Part shown: positions 1 to 6,433 of the stretch, in pieces
How positions within the stretch are numbered: the stretch's first letter is position 1
How the letters are laid out: the number at the start of each line of letters is the position of its first letter
Assembly: GCA_003230635.1 (NCBI GenBank)
Contig: QIFF01000132.1
Span: forward strand, 1-13,658
DNA: 13,658 bases
Direction of reading: 5' to 3'
From: a bacterium
Lineage (GTDB): Bacteria; SZUA-182
Notes under the pieces: generated by a model
What the model saw: only the letters and a program-made list of their open reading frames with translations
Database searches by the model: none
What the model was told of the DNA's origin: nothing
Made by a program: the position numbers and the translations under genes

Positions 1-76
1 TAACTCCATGTATCAGGAATCTTATTATAAAAAAGCAGCTTGAGCTACATTTTTACTTGACAAAACAACATAGGTA

Positions 77-131
77 GTCGGTGTGTGTCACGCCGAAATA
101 TCCTGGATTCCTGCCTTCGCAGGAATGACGA
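77..131. repeat. Dispersed two-hairpin repeat, left copy
   Basis: Two adjacent hairpins. The first pairs 78-85 with 89-96 (tcggtgtg / cacgccga, one G-T wobble, loop tgt). The second has a perfect 8-bp stem, attcctgc (107-114) and gcaggaat (119-126), with loop cttc. The 19 bases cacgccgaaatatcctgga (89-107) recur exactly at 1120-1138, on the other side of the FRG gene. The style matches the short palindromic repeats scattered through many environmental bacterial genomes; that this copy is dispersed genome-wide is inference. Confidence 0.65.
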
Positions 132-152
132 AACGTAAACACAAGGCAAACA

Positions 153-1010
153 ATGAAAGAAATACCTATAAACAATTGGGAAGAATTTGAGAAGAAAATA
201 ACAACCCGCTCCTTTACTAGATACGATAGTCCTTCTTCTACCATGCTATTTAGAGGCCAAGCAGATTCTGAATGGGAATTAGAAACTACTCTTGAGCGAT
301 CAGGCAAAGAAAAAATGAGTTCGGTCGATTATTACAAACTGATATTAACCACCAAACCACAAGTTGAAACATTCACTAATGAAAACTTTGATTTAATAAC
401 AGTGGAAGACTATAAAAAATTAATAAATCAGAAGAATACGGATATTTCCCGCTTTAATGAATTGCTAACACCGGAGTATAGGATAATAAAAAGTTATATG
501 ACCTATCTGAGGCATCATGGATTTCCTTCTCCATTATTGGACTGGACTAAATCACCGTATATAGCCGCATTTTTCGCATATCGTACTGTTAAAAAAAAAG
601 TAAAGGATGTCTCAATTTATGCATTACCCTTGTTTTCTGATAATCAGAATTATGCAGGAGTTAAGGGAGAACTTAGAAGAAAAATAGCCCCTTCAAGCGA
701 TGAACTCTTTATGATTAGATTACGACTCGATGTAAAAACACATAAAAGACATTTTTTGCAACAAAGCCAATATACAATTTGTTTGGAGTTAGAAAAAAAC
801 ATATATTATTATTCTTGTCATGGGAAAATACTTCCTACAAATGAGCCATCAGACGACATGTTATGCAAGTTTAAACTGCCAGCTTCACAAAGAATAGAAT
901 TTTTAAAAAAATTAGACTCAATGAACATTAACGCTTTTTCTTTGTTCGGCACTGAAGAAAGTTTAATGGAAACAATCGCCTTACGTGAATTAGAGTTTAA
1001 GATTAATTGA
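153..1010 (+). CDS. FRG domain-containing protein
   Basis: A 285-residue FRG-domain protein. The family's name motif is at residues 33-36 (FRGQ), followed by W41 and L43 and R49. The second conserved block, RHHGFPSPLLDWT with downstream AAFFA, is at about 120-142. The biochemical activity of FRG domains is unsettled, and many occur in mobile or defence-associated settings, so no reaction is assigned. No signal peptide or membrane segment is evident. The ATG at 153 has AAGG six bases upstream. The gene is visibly AT-rich compared with mazG and stands alone between two copies of a hairpin repeat (77-131 and 1107-1140), which suggests acquisition as a single-gene insert. Family assignment is confident; any defence role is inferred only from the family and setting. 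Confidence 0.85.
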   Translation: MKEIPINNWEEFEKKITTRSFTRYDSPSSTMLFRGQADSEWELETTLERSGKEKMSSVDYYKLILTTKPQVETFTNENFDLITVEDYKKLINQKNTDISRFNELLTPEYRIIKSYMTYLRHHGFPSPLLDWTKSPYIAAFFAYRTVKKKVKDVSIYALPLFSDNQNYAGVKGELRRKIAPSSDELFMIRLRLDVKTHKRHFLQQSQYTICLELEKNIYYYSCHGKILPTNEPSDDMLCKFKLPASQRIEFLKKLDSMNINAFSLFGTEESLMETIALRELEFKIN

Positions 1011-1013
1011 TTT

Positions 1014-1037
1014 TGATGTTTCGGTTGATGTTTCTGT
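1014..1037 (+). repeat. Short tandem duplication after the FRG gene
   Basis: Two imperfect 12-base units, tgatgtttcggt (1014-1025) and tgatgtttctgt (1026-1037), differ at one position. They lie just after the FRG stop codon. No T-rich hairpin terminator is evident nearby. Confidence 0.5.
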
Positions 1038-1106
1038 TCCAGGTCGAAACAAGCCAGGATAACAAATTGAAAACAAAGATTATTGACAAATTATCCCCCT
1101 TTACCA

Positions 1107-1140
1107 TTTCGGCGTGAAACACGCCGAAATATCCTGGAAT
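1107..1140. repeat. Dispersed hairpin repeat, right copy, touching mazG start
   Basis: A perfect 10-bp stem, tttcggcgtg (1107-1116) and cacgccgaaa (1120-1129), with loop aaa, is followed by tatcctgga. Positions 1120-1138 are identical to 89-107. The second hairpin seen in the left copy is missing here. The repeat ends one base before the mazG ATG (1142), where a ribosome binding site would normally lie. Confidence 0.65.
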
Positions 1141-1141
1141 A

Positions 1142-1927
1142 ATGGAAAAAACCAGCTTTCAAGATTTGGTAGATATTGTCAGCACTTTGCGCGGGCCTAA
1201 CGGCTGCCCCTGGGATAAAAAGCAAACCCACCAATCCCTGAAGCCCTTTCTGCTGGAAGAGGCTTATGAGGTGCTGGAGGTGCTGGACAATGCTGAACCG
1301 GCCAAGCTGCGGGAGGAGCTGGGGGATTTACTCTTTCAGGTGCTTTTGCATGCTCAATTAGCCAAAGAGGCAGATAATTTTTCCATTGAGGATGTAATTC
1401 AAACCGTAGCCGAGAAGATGACCCGCCGCCATCCCCATGTCTTTGGTGATGCGCAGTTGAACACCCCCCAGGAGGTGCTGGCCAACTGGGAGCAAATTAA
1501 ACAGGCCGAGCGCGGGTGCAGCAAAACCTCGGCCCTGGACGGGGTGCCCCATCAACTGCCCTCCCTCATACGCGCCCACCGCCTGCAGGAGCGGGCTGCC
1601 CGCCTGGGCTTTGACCATCCCAGCCTGGAAGCCGCCTTTAACAAGGTGCAGGAGGAAATCAAGGAATTTGAAGATGCCTTCCGGGGCGGCAAAACCGAGG
1701 AGATGGAAGAGGAACTGGGGGATTTGTTCTTTACCCTGGTCAACCTGGCGCGCTTTATTGAGGTCAATCCAGAGGATGCCCTGCACAAGACAATCATGAA
1801 ATTCATCAAGCGCTTCCGCTACATTGAAGAGGCTATTGCCCGGCAGGGACGCCTGCTGAATAGCGCCGGCCTGGAGGAAATGGATGCGCTCTGGGAGGAG
1901 GCCAAGGGTGTCTCTGGTCTATCTTAA
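1142..1927 (+). CDS. mazG: Nucleoside triphosphate pyrophosphohydrolase MazG
   Basis: MazG hydrolyses (d)NTPs to the monophosphate and pyrophosphate, cleaning the nucleotide pool and affecting (p)ppGpp-linked stress responses. At 261 residues it has the length of the two-domain form. The N-terminal domain carries LRGPNGCPWD at about 16-25, the metal-binding EExxE at 39-43 and EELGD at 58-62. The C-terminal domain repeats the pattern with EEIKE at 171-175 and EELGD at 190-194, so both metal sites look intact. The ATG at 1142 starts right where homologues start, but no convincing Shine-Dalgarno precedes it because a hairpin repeat ends at 1140. A TTGACA at 1083-1088 has no good -10 partner. The 3' end overlaps the aminotransferase GTG by 20 bases, which suggests translational coupling. 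Confidence 0.95.
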   Translation: MEKTSFQDLVDIVSTLRGPNGCPWDKKQTHQSLKPFLLEEAYEVLEVLDNAEPAKLREELGDLLFQVLLHAQLAKEADNFSIEDVIQTVAEKMTRRHPHVFGDAQLNTPQEVLANWEQIKQAERGCSKTSALDGVPHQLPSLIRAHRLQERAARLGFDHPSLEAAFNKVQEEIKEFEDAFRGGKTEEMEEELGDLFFTLVNLARFIEVNPEDALHKTIMKFIKRFRYIEEAIARQGRLLNSAGLEEMDALWEEAKGVSGLS

Positions 1928-2786
1928 TGACAAATTGTATCCTGAAGAACAAGCCTTAATATCGGTCTTTGACCACGGCTTTTTATACGGGGACGGCGTC
2001 TTTGAAACCCTACGCGCCTATGGGGGCAGGATTTTCCAGATGGAGGCGCATTTGGAACGGCTTTATGCTTCGGCATCAGCTATTTACCTTAACATACCTT
2101 ATAATAAATCTCAACTAAGTGAGGCTTTATATTTAACATTAAAGGAAAATCAGCTTGCTGAGGCCAGCTTGCGCCTCAGCATTTCCCGTGGGCCGGGCAC
2201 ACTCGGACTTGACCCGGACAAGTGCCCCCGGCCCACGCTGGTGATTATCGCCAACCCCGCACCCACTTATCCCCCCAGCCTCTACCGGCAGGGTGTCGCC
2301 GTAACCATAGCCGACACCCGCCGCACGCCGCCAAGCGCCCTGAACCCGGAAATTAAATCCGCCAACTTCTTAAATAATATCCTGGCTAAAATTGAGGCCA
2401 AAAAGGCAGGGGCGTTTGAAGCGATTATGTTAAATCAGGAGGGCTATCTATGCGAAGGTACGGTAAGCAATATCTTTTTTGTGCAAGAAGGCGTGCTGAA
2501 AACCCCGGCACGAGCCGTCGGGCTGCTGCCCGGCATTACCAGGAAGGTGGTGCTGGAAATCGCCCGGCGGGCAGGAATTTCCTCTGAGGAGGAACTTTTC
2601 CGCCAAGAAGACTTATTTTGCGCGGACGAAGTCTTTCTGACCAACAGCGGAATAGAACTGCTGCCTGTGGTGCAAATAGATGGCCGCCCTATCGGGAACG
2701 GCACCCCCGGTAAAATCACCCGGCAACTGTCTGAATTGTTTAAGGCGGAGGTAAGTTTAAGTCCCCACCTGGATTGGGCTGGCTAG
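1908..2786 (+). CDS. Class IV PLP-dependent aminotransferase (IlvE/PabC/Dat family)
   Basis: Fold-type IV PLP enzyme of 292 residues. Visible hallmarks are YLNDKL at 5-10, FDHGFLYGDGVFE at 21-33, the Schiff-base lysine K150 in EIKSANFLNN, the cofactor-binding E183 in CEGTVSNIF, and LLPGITR at 206-212. The family includes branched-chain aminotransferase, D-amino acid transaminase and aminodeoxychorismate lyase. The C-terminal LTNSGIELLPV resembles the PabC/Dat branch more than classic IlvE, but the substrate cannot be decided by eye. The GTG at 1908 is chosen because GGAGGAGG-like sequence lies about 8 bases upstream and the protein then begins as homologues do. An in-frame ATG at 1884 would add eight residues inside mazG. 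The gene ends convergently, overlapping nadX by 30 bases. Confidence 0.88.
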   Translation: MSLVYLNDKLYPEEQALISVFDHGFLYGDGVFETLRAYGGRIFQMEAHLERLYASASAIYLNIPYNKSQLSEALYLTLKENQLAEASLRLSISRGPGTLGLDPDKCPRPTLVIIANPAPTYPPSLYRQGVAVTIADTRRTPPSALNPEIKSANFLNNILAKIEAKKAGAFEAIMLNQEGYLCEGTVSNIFFVQEGVLKTPARAVGLLPGITRKVVLEIARRAGISSEEELFRQEDLFCADEVFLTNSGIELLPVVQIDGRPIGNGTPGKITRQLSELFKAEVSLSPHLDWAG

Positions 2787-3557
2787 TTTTTTTAAGGTCG
2801 CCAGGGCGGAGAGGGCGGCTAAGTAGCTGGTTTTGGGGTTTTGGGGGAAGGGAAGGTTTTCAGTGCGGCAGATCAGGCGGCCGAATTTGCCTACCGCTTC
2901 AATCTCATGGCTGTTGGTTTTAGCCCCAGGGTCGGCAATGATACGCACGTTGGTGCGCTGCGGCCCAATCCCGGCCAGGCTGAGGGCGGCGGCGACGTTG
3001 ATGTTTTTGGGGAAGGCCTTCACTGCCTCCTGGGCTGAACCCTCAAAAATGGTGGTGGGGGTTTGAATGTTGTCCAGGTCAATACCGGCTTGACTCAGAT
3101 AGGGGGCGCCGATCAGACCTTTAGGGGGCTTGCGGGTGGTAAGGGTTATTGAATAGATTTCATCTCCAGCCGCAGCCTTAACCGCATCCAACCCCGCCAG
3201 GGCGCCGGAGGGCAGGTAAATGCGGGAGCGGCTTTCCGCCAGCAGGGAGGTGGTGGCGGGAGGTAGATTGAGCATTCCGCCCACACTTACAATCAGCAGG
3301 TCTTTGCCCCGGGGGCAGGCTTGCTCCAACAGCCAGGGCACAAGCTCGGGGCAGGCTGACTCTACGATCAGCTCTGCCTCTTCAATCAATTGGCTGTTGG
3401 AGACTACTGCCGGGGGCTTGGGCAGGCTTTCCGCCAGGCTCAGGGCTTGTTGTTCATCAATATCCGCCAGGGCTGCCAGGCAAAATTTCGGAATTTCTTT
3501 TATTCCCCGCGCAATCAGTTGTCCGATATTACCGCAGCCAATAATTCCAATCCGCAC
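2757..3557 (-). CDS. nadX: L-aspartate dehydrogenase
   Basis: NadX oxidises L-aspartate to iminoaspartate with NAD(P)+, an alternative to NadB feeding quinolinate and NAD synthesis. The 266-residue protein has a Rossmann nucleotide-binding GCGNIG at 7-12, VESACPE at 65-71, the substrate loop PSGALAGLDA at 116-125, PKNINVAAALSLAG at 183-196, the likely catalytic H217 in HEIEAVGKFG, and the terminal block NPKTSYLAALSALATL at 240-255. All match the aspartate dehydrogenase family. The start is GTG at 3557, two bases after the recA stop, with GAGGGG in the recA 3' end as a possible distant ribosome binding site, so it is probably co-transcribed with recA. No nadA or nadC is in the window. The 3' end overlaps the convergent aminotransferase gene. 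Confidence 0.9.
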   Translation of the reverse strand: MRIGIIGCGNIGQLIARGIKEIPKFCLAALADIDEQQALSLAESLPKPPAVVSNSQLIEEAELIVESACPELVPWLLEQACPRGKDLLIVSVGGMLNLPPATTSLLAESRSRIYLPSGALAGLDAVKAAAGDEIYSITLTTRKPPKGLIGAPYLSQAGIDLDNIQTPTTIFEGSAQEAVKAFPKNINVAAALSLAGIGPQRTNVRIIADPGAKTNSHEIEAVGKFGRLICRTENLPFPQNPKTSYLAALSALATLKKLASPIQVGT

Positions 3558-3559
3558 CG

Positions 3560-4603
3560 TTAAGCGTGCCCCTCTTTACTGCCTGGGATGGGCTTACGCA
3601 GGGGCAGGTTAAGCTCTTTACGCAGGGCCGCATCCAGGGTATCAAACATCTTTTTGTTTTCTTCCAGGTGCTTTTTGGCATTTTCCCGCCCCTGGCCGAT
3701 GCGCTCCCCCTGGCAGGAAAACCAGGAACCGCTCTTTTCAATCAGGCCGTGCTCGGTGGCTAAATCCAGCAAATCACCGCTACGGGAAATCCCCAGGCCG
3801 TACATAATATCAAACTGGGCTTCCTTAAAGGGGGGGGCAAGTTTGTTCTTAACCACCTTGACCCTGGTGCGGGCGCCGATGGAATTTACCCCATCCTTAA
3901 TGGCTTCTTTTCTGCGGATGTCCAGGCGCAGGGAGGCGTAAAACTTTAAGGCCCGTCCGCCGGTGGTTACCTCCGGGTTGCCGAAAATCATTCCCCCGAT
4001 TTTCTGTCGCAACTGGTTGATAAAAATAAGGCAGGTCTTGGATTTGGAGACTACCCCGGTCAGCTTGCGCAGGGCCTGGGACATCAGGCGGGCCTGCACA
4101 CCCATGTGAGAATCACCCATCTCACCCTCAATCTCGGACTTGGGCACCAGGGCAGCTACTGAATCAATAATAACTACATCCACTGCGCCGCTGCGTATCA
4201 GCATCTCGGTAATCTCCAGGGCCTGCTCACCGGTATCCGGCTGAGAAATCAGTAACTCGTCGGTATCCACCCCCAGCTTCTTGGCATAAACCGCATCCAG
4301 GGCATGCTCGGCGTCAATAAATCCGACGATACCCCCGGTTTTCTGGGCCTCAGCCGCTACGTGCAGGGCCAGGGTGGTCTTCCCGGACGCTTCCGGCCCG
4401 AAGATTTCCACTACCCGGCCGCGGGGAAAACCCCCAATCCCCAGAGCCGCATCCAGGGACAGCGAGGCGGTGGGAATTACCTCTACCTGGATGTGCGCCC
4501 CGGAACCCAGCTTCATAATCGCCCCGGCGCCAAAGCTTCTCTCAATCTGGTCAAGGGCCAGTTGGAGAGCCTTTTCTTTGGCCGGATTACTCTGTATGCT
4601 CAA
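3560..4603 (-). CDS. recA: Recombinase RecA
   Basis: RecA forms ATP-dependent filaments on single-stranded DNA, catalyses strand exchange and promotes LexA self-cleavage. At 347 residues it is full length. Walker A is GPEASGKTT at 69-77, the catalytic glutamate is E99 in FIDAEHALD, and Walker B ends with IIDS at 145-148. Loop L1 lies around [20 protein letters not shown] (161-180) and loop L2 around 197-222, beginning [10 protein letters not shown]. The start is TTG at 4603: AGAGGAGGT at 4611-4619 is seven bases upstream and no ATG nearby has support. It lies 25 bases after the HEPN stop and two bases before nadX. thpR, its usual upstream neighbour, is separated from it by the MNT/HEPN pair. 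No LexA box was recognised. Confidence 0.97.
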   Translation of the reverse strand: MSIQSNPAKEKALQLALDQIERSFGAGAIMKLGSGAHIQVEVIPTASLSLDAALGIGGFPRGRVVEIFGPEASGKTTLALHVAAEAQKTGGIVGFIDAEHALDAVYAKKLGVDTDELLISQPDTGEQALEITEMLIRSGAVDVVIIDSVAALVPKSEIEGEMGDSHMGVQARLMSQALRKLTGVVSKSKTCLIFINQLRQKIGGMIFGNPEVTTGGRALKFYASLRLDIRRKEAIKDGVNSIGARTRVKVVKNKLAPPFKEAQFDIMYGLGISRSGDLLDLATEHGLIEKSGSWFSCQGERIGQGRENAKKHLEENKKMFDTLDAALRKELNLPLRKPIPGSKEGHA

Positions 4604-4610
4604 TTTCCTT

Positions 4611-4619
4611 ACCTCCTCT
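4611..4619 (-). promoter_or_regulatory. Strong ribosome binding site deciding the recA TTG start
   Basis: On the minus strand this reads AGAGGAGGT, seven bases before the TTG at 4603-4601. It is a near-perfect Shine-Dalgarno and fixes the TTG as the recA start, independently of the HEPN gene upstream. Confidence 0.75.
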
Positions 4620-4628
4620 TGTGCTAGA

Positions 4629-5042
4629 TTATTGTCCTATCTTATCCTTCACAAACCCGAATATCTTCTCGCTCATCTGGATTGCTTCTTCTGCATCCTG
4701 TTTTTCAGGCAAACCACCTTCCGGCAGGCTGCCAAGAACGGCATCAGGATAGCTGGTAGGTATATAGTATCTGTCAAGGGTTATTACCTCGTCGTCAAAT
4801 TGGCTAAAGCCCAGGCTATCTATCATTTTACATAGCCCTAGAATATCCTGTAAGACATGAATTTTGGGTATCCTTTGATCCTCTCTGGTCAGGTACGCTT
4901 TTAGACTCTTTTCTACACACTGCTGAGCATGAAAGCAGACCTGGTTATAAATTTCTTCCCTATAAAGTACCTTAGCCGATTTTAAATCATCCTCGGCATA
5001 TTTCAGCCACTTTAAGGCTTCAGGGGTTTTGTCAATTTTCAT
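4629..5042 (-). CDS. HEPN domain protein of an MNT/HEPN pair
   Basis: A small (137-residue) helical HEPN protein. [16 protein letters not shown] at 11-26, the amphipathic [15 protein letters not shown] at 37-51, a conserved-type IHVL at 61-64 and [10 protein letters not shown] at 91-100 match the PF05168 type. In MNT/HEPN pairs the HEPN partner is typically an RNase toxin and the MNT partner its antidote by AMPylation. Here no R-x4-6-H motif is present in the C-terminal half; the only R-x4-H string is 57-62, in the IH position. The usual arginine before YPD is serine (S97). ATG 5042 is preferred because it has GGGAAAG upstream and overlaps the MNT gene by 11 bases; an ATG at 5072 lacks a ribosome binding site. 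The pair is inserted between thpR and recA. Confidence 0.83.
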   Translation of the reverse strand: MKIDKTPEALKWLKYAEDDLKSAKVLYREEIYNQVCFHAQQCVEKSLKAYLTREDQRIPKIHVLQDILGLCKMIDSLGFSQFDDEVITLDRYYIPTSYPDAVLGSLPEGGLPEKQDAEEAIQMSEKIFGFVKDKIGQ

Positions 5043-5370
5043 ACAAAATCTTTCCCTTTTCAACCAACTCATCTAAGATGAAGTAATTTCTTCTCCTCTG
5101 AGCCTGCTCAAACTCCTGCGGGGTATATACCAGAAAATCAACCCCTACTTTTGCCCGGCACAAAAAGGCCACTTCCGTCAACCTGTCCAGAAACCGCGAC
5201 TTGGTCTCTTTAATAATCGCCAGATCTATATCGCTCCATTCCCTTACCGTTCCGTTAGCCAGGGAACCAAAGAGAATAATCTTTTGAGGATGGTAATCTC
5301 TCTTCAAGGTAGCTACTATTTTTTTTAATTCCTGTAGCAGCAGTTTTTTTCGTTTTAGATTTTCTTTCAT
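5032..5370 (-). CDS. MNT-type nucleotidyltransferase
   Basis: A minimal nucleotidyltransferase of 112 residues. The signature GSLANGTVREWSDIDLAII begins at G35-S36, with metal-binding D47 and D49 and the third acidic residue D78 in VGVDFLVY, so the active site looks complete. Such proteins, when paired with HEPN proteins, act as antitoxins that transfer AMP to a tyrosine of the partner; that activity is inferred here from family and neighbourhood. It starts 14 bases after thpR, has only a weak ribosome binding site, and overlaps the HEPN gene by 11 bases, as expected for a two-gene cassette. The pair looks more AT-rich than its flanking core genes. Confidence 0.87.
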   Translation of the reverse strand: MKENLKRKKLLLQELKKIVATLKRDYHPQKIILFGSLANGTVREWSDIDLAIIKETKSRFLDRLTEVAFLCRAKVGVDFLVYTPQEFEQAQRRRNYFILDELVEKGKILYEN

Positions 5371-5384
5371 GGTTTCTCAAGGGG

Positions 5385-5969
5385 TTAAGTTCCCCCAAAA
5401 GGGAAAGAGGCTAAATGGTTATAGATTGCTCCCGTCCTGGTCAGGGTGCTTTGCATCAGTTCCAGTTGCTTGACGGCAATCGGCGCAAGGGTTGGGATTT
5501 TAACTTCTGCCATCAGCCTGGTTAGCTGCTGTGGTTGGGCTAGTTCCCGTACCCGCCCCAGGGTTAAATGAGGGGTAAAGGGGCGTTTTTCATGGGGGAA
5601 ACCGCACTTAGCCAATTGTTTTTCCAGGCTGCGATACAGTTGAAGGAGTTGGGGAGAATCAGTTTCCAATCCCCACCAGATTACCCGCGGCCGGCGGTCA
5701 TTGGGAAACAGGCCCAGTTCGGTCAACTGGAAGCTAAAGGGCTGAATATTGCCGACGCTGACTTGGAGTGCTTGTTTGATTTGCTCCAGTTGTCGGGGAG
5801 AGACATTTCCCAGGAATTTCAGGGTTAAATGAATTCCTTGCGGCTTTACCCAAGCAATTCGTCCCTTAATCCCGGCCAGTTGTTGGCTTACGCTGCCAAC
5901 GGCCATCTTTACCCTTGGGGGGAGGTCAATGGCAACAAACACCCGCAGCCGCTCAGCACCTTCCATCAT
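5385..5969 (-). CDS. thpR: RNA 2',3'-cyclic phosphodiesterase (2H family, LigT-like)
   Basis: ThpR opens 2',3'-cyclic phosphates at RNA ends and was first described as a 2'-5' RNA ligase. The 194-residue protein has both catalytic HxTx motifs of the 2H phosphoesterase fold: H47-L-T-L in GIHLTLKFLG and H134-L-T-L in TPHLTLGRV. RVFVAIDLP at 9-17 is the usual N-terminal strand. Two adjacent ATGs (5969 and 5966) are possible and neither has a strong ribosome binding site. In many bacteria thpR is directly upstream of recA; here the MNT/HEPN pair separates them. It lies 36 bases after the DksA-like gene. Confidence 0.93.
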   Translation of the reverse strand: MMEGAERLRVFVAIDLPPRVKMAVGSVSQQLAGIKGRIAWVKPQGIHLTLKFLGNVSPRQLEQIKQALQVSVGNIQPFSFQLTELGLFPNDRRPRVIWWGLETDSPQLLQLYRSLEKQLAKCGFPHEKRPFTPHLTLGRVRELAQPQQLTRLMAEVKIPTLAPIAVKQLELMQSTLTRTGAIYNHLASFPFGGT

Positions 5970-6005
5970 GATAAACTCTAAGCAGGTGGACTTTTTACGA
6001 AGCCG

Positions 6006-6368
6006 TCAGCCATACTTTTCTTTCTTCTCCTGTTCGGTCTTGCACTCTATGCAGAGGGTTACCACCGGGCGGGCTTCCAGGCGCTTATCAGCAATTTCGC
6101 AGCCGCATTCTTCACAAATCCCGAAGGATCCCTCTTTTATTTTCTCCAGGGTGCGTTCAATCTTAATCAGCAGCTTGCGCTCGCGTTCCTTCATGCGCAG
6201 CAAGAAGTTGCGTTCCCATTCCAGGGAAGACTTGTCGGTGAAATCGGCCATTTCCTCGGGGCCTTGGTTTTCCTGTAAGCCACTAATTGCTTTTTCCGCT
6301 TCTGCTAAAAGACGGCCTCTTTCGTCCAGCAATCTCTTCTCAATCGCTGCAATGTTGGTCTTATCCAA
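6006..6368 (-). CDS. TraR/DksA family zinc-finger regulator
   Basis: A 120-residue DksA/TraR-type protein. A coiled-coil-like helical N-terminal region (about 1-75) precedes a C4 zinc finger with C85, C88, C106 and C109 in the CEEC...CIEC arrangement. DksA-type proteins insert into the RNA polymerase secondary channel and tune transcription, often with ppGpp. The acidic coiled-coil tip is partly conserved: D42 and D45 are spaced like the two tip aspartates of DksA, but the usual alanine is serine (S47). The start is TTG at 6368, with AGAGGAGG eight bases upstream and no competing ATG. It follows accC after 65 bases. It belongs to the family, but equivalence to E. coli DksA is not certain. Confidence 0.9.
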   Translation of the reverse strand: MDKTNIAAIEKRLLDERGRLLAEAEKAISGLQENQGPEEMADFTDKSSLEWERNFLLRMKERERKLLIKIERTLEKIKEGSFGICEECGCEIADKRLEARPVVTLCIECKTEQEKKEKYG

Positions 6369-6433
6369 TCTGGTTTCCTCCTCTAGTCCTATGATAGCTT
6401 CCGCTTACGTTCCTACCTTCGCAACAAGATTAC

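Noticed and set aside
57..85. TTGACA upstream of the FRG gene as a promoter
   Set aside because: There is no TATAAT-like hexamer at the required spacing.
53..307. 84-codon ORF on the minus strand across the left repeat
   Set aside because: It runs through the hairpin repeat and antisense to the FRG gene; the peptide is the typical translation of a palindromic repeat.
1083..1111. TTGACA upstream of mazG as a promoter
   Set aside because: No acceptable -10 hexamer is found at 16-18 bases spacing; it remains only a possible -35.
77..1140. CRISPR array formed by the repeats around the FRG gene
   Set aside because: There are only two copies about 1 kb apart with a gene between them, not regularly spaced repeats and spacers.
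2787..2793. Seven-T run after the aminotransferase stop as a terminator
   Set aside because: No stable GC-rich stem directly precedes it, and the region also encodes the end of nadX on the other strand.
6369..6433. Promoter for the DksA-like gene in the gap after accC
   Set aside because: A TATCAT is present but no -35-like hexamer lies at 16-18 bases from it.
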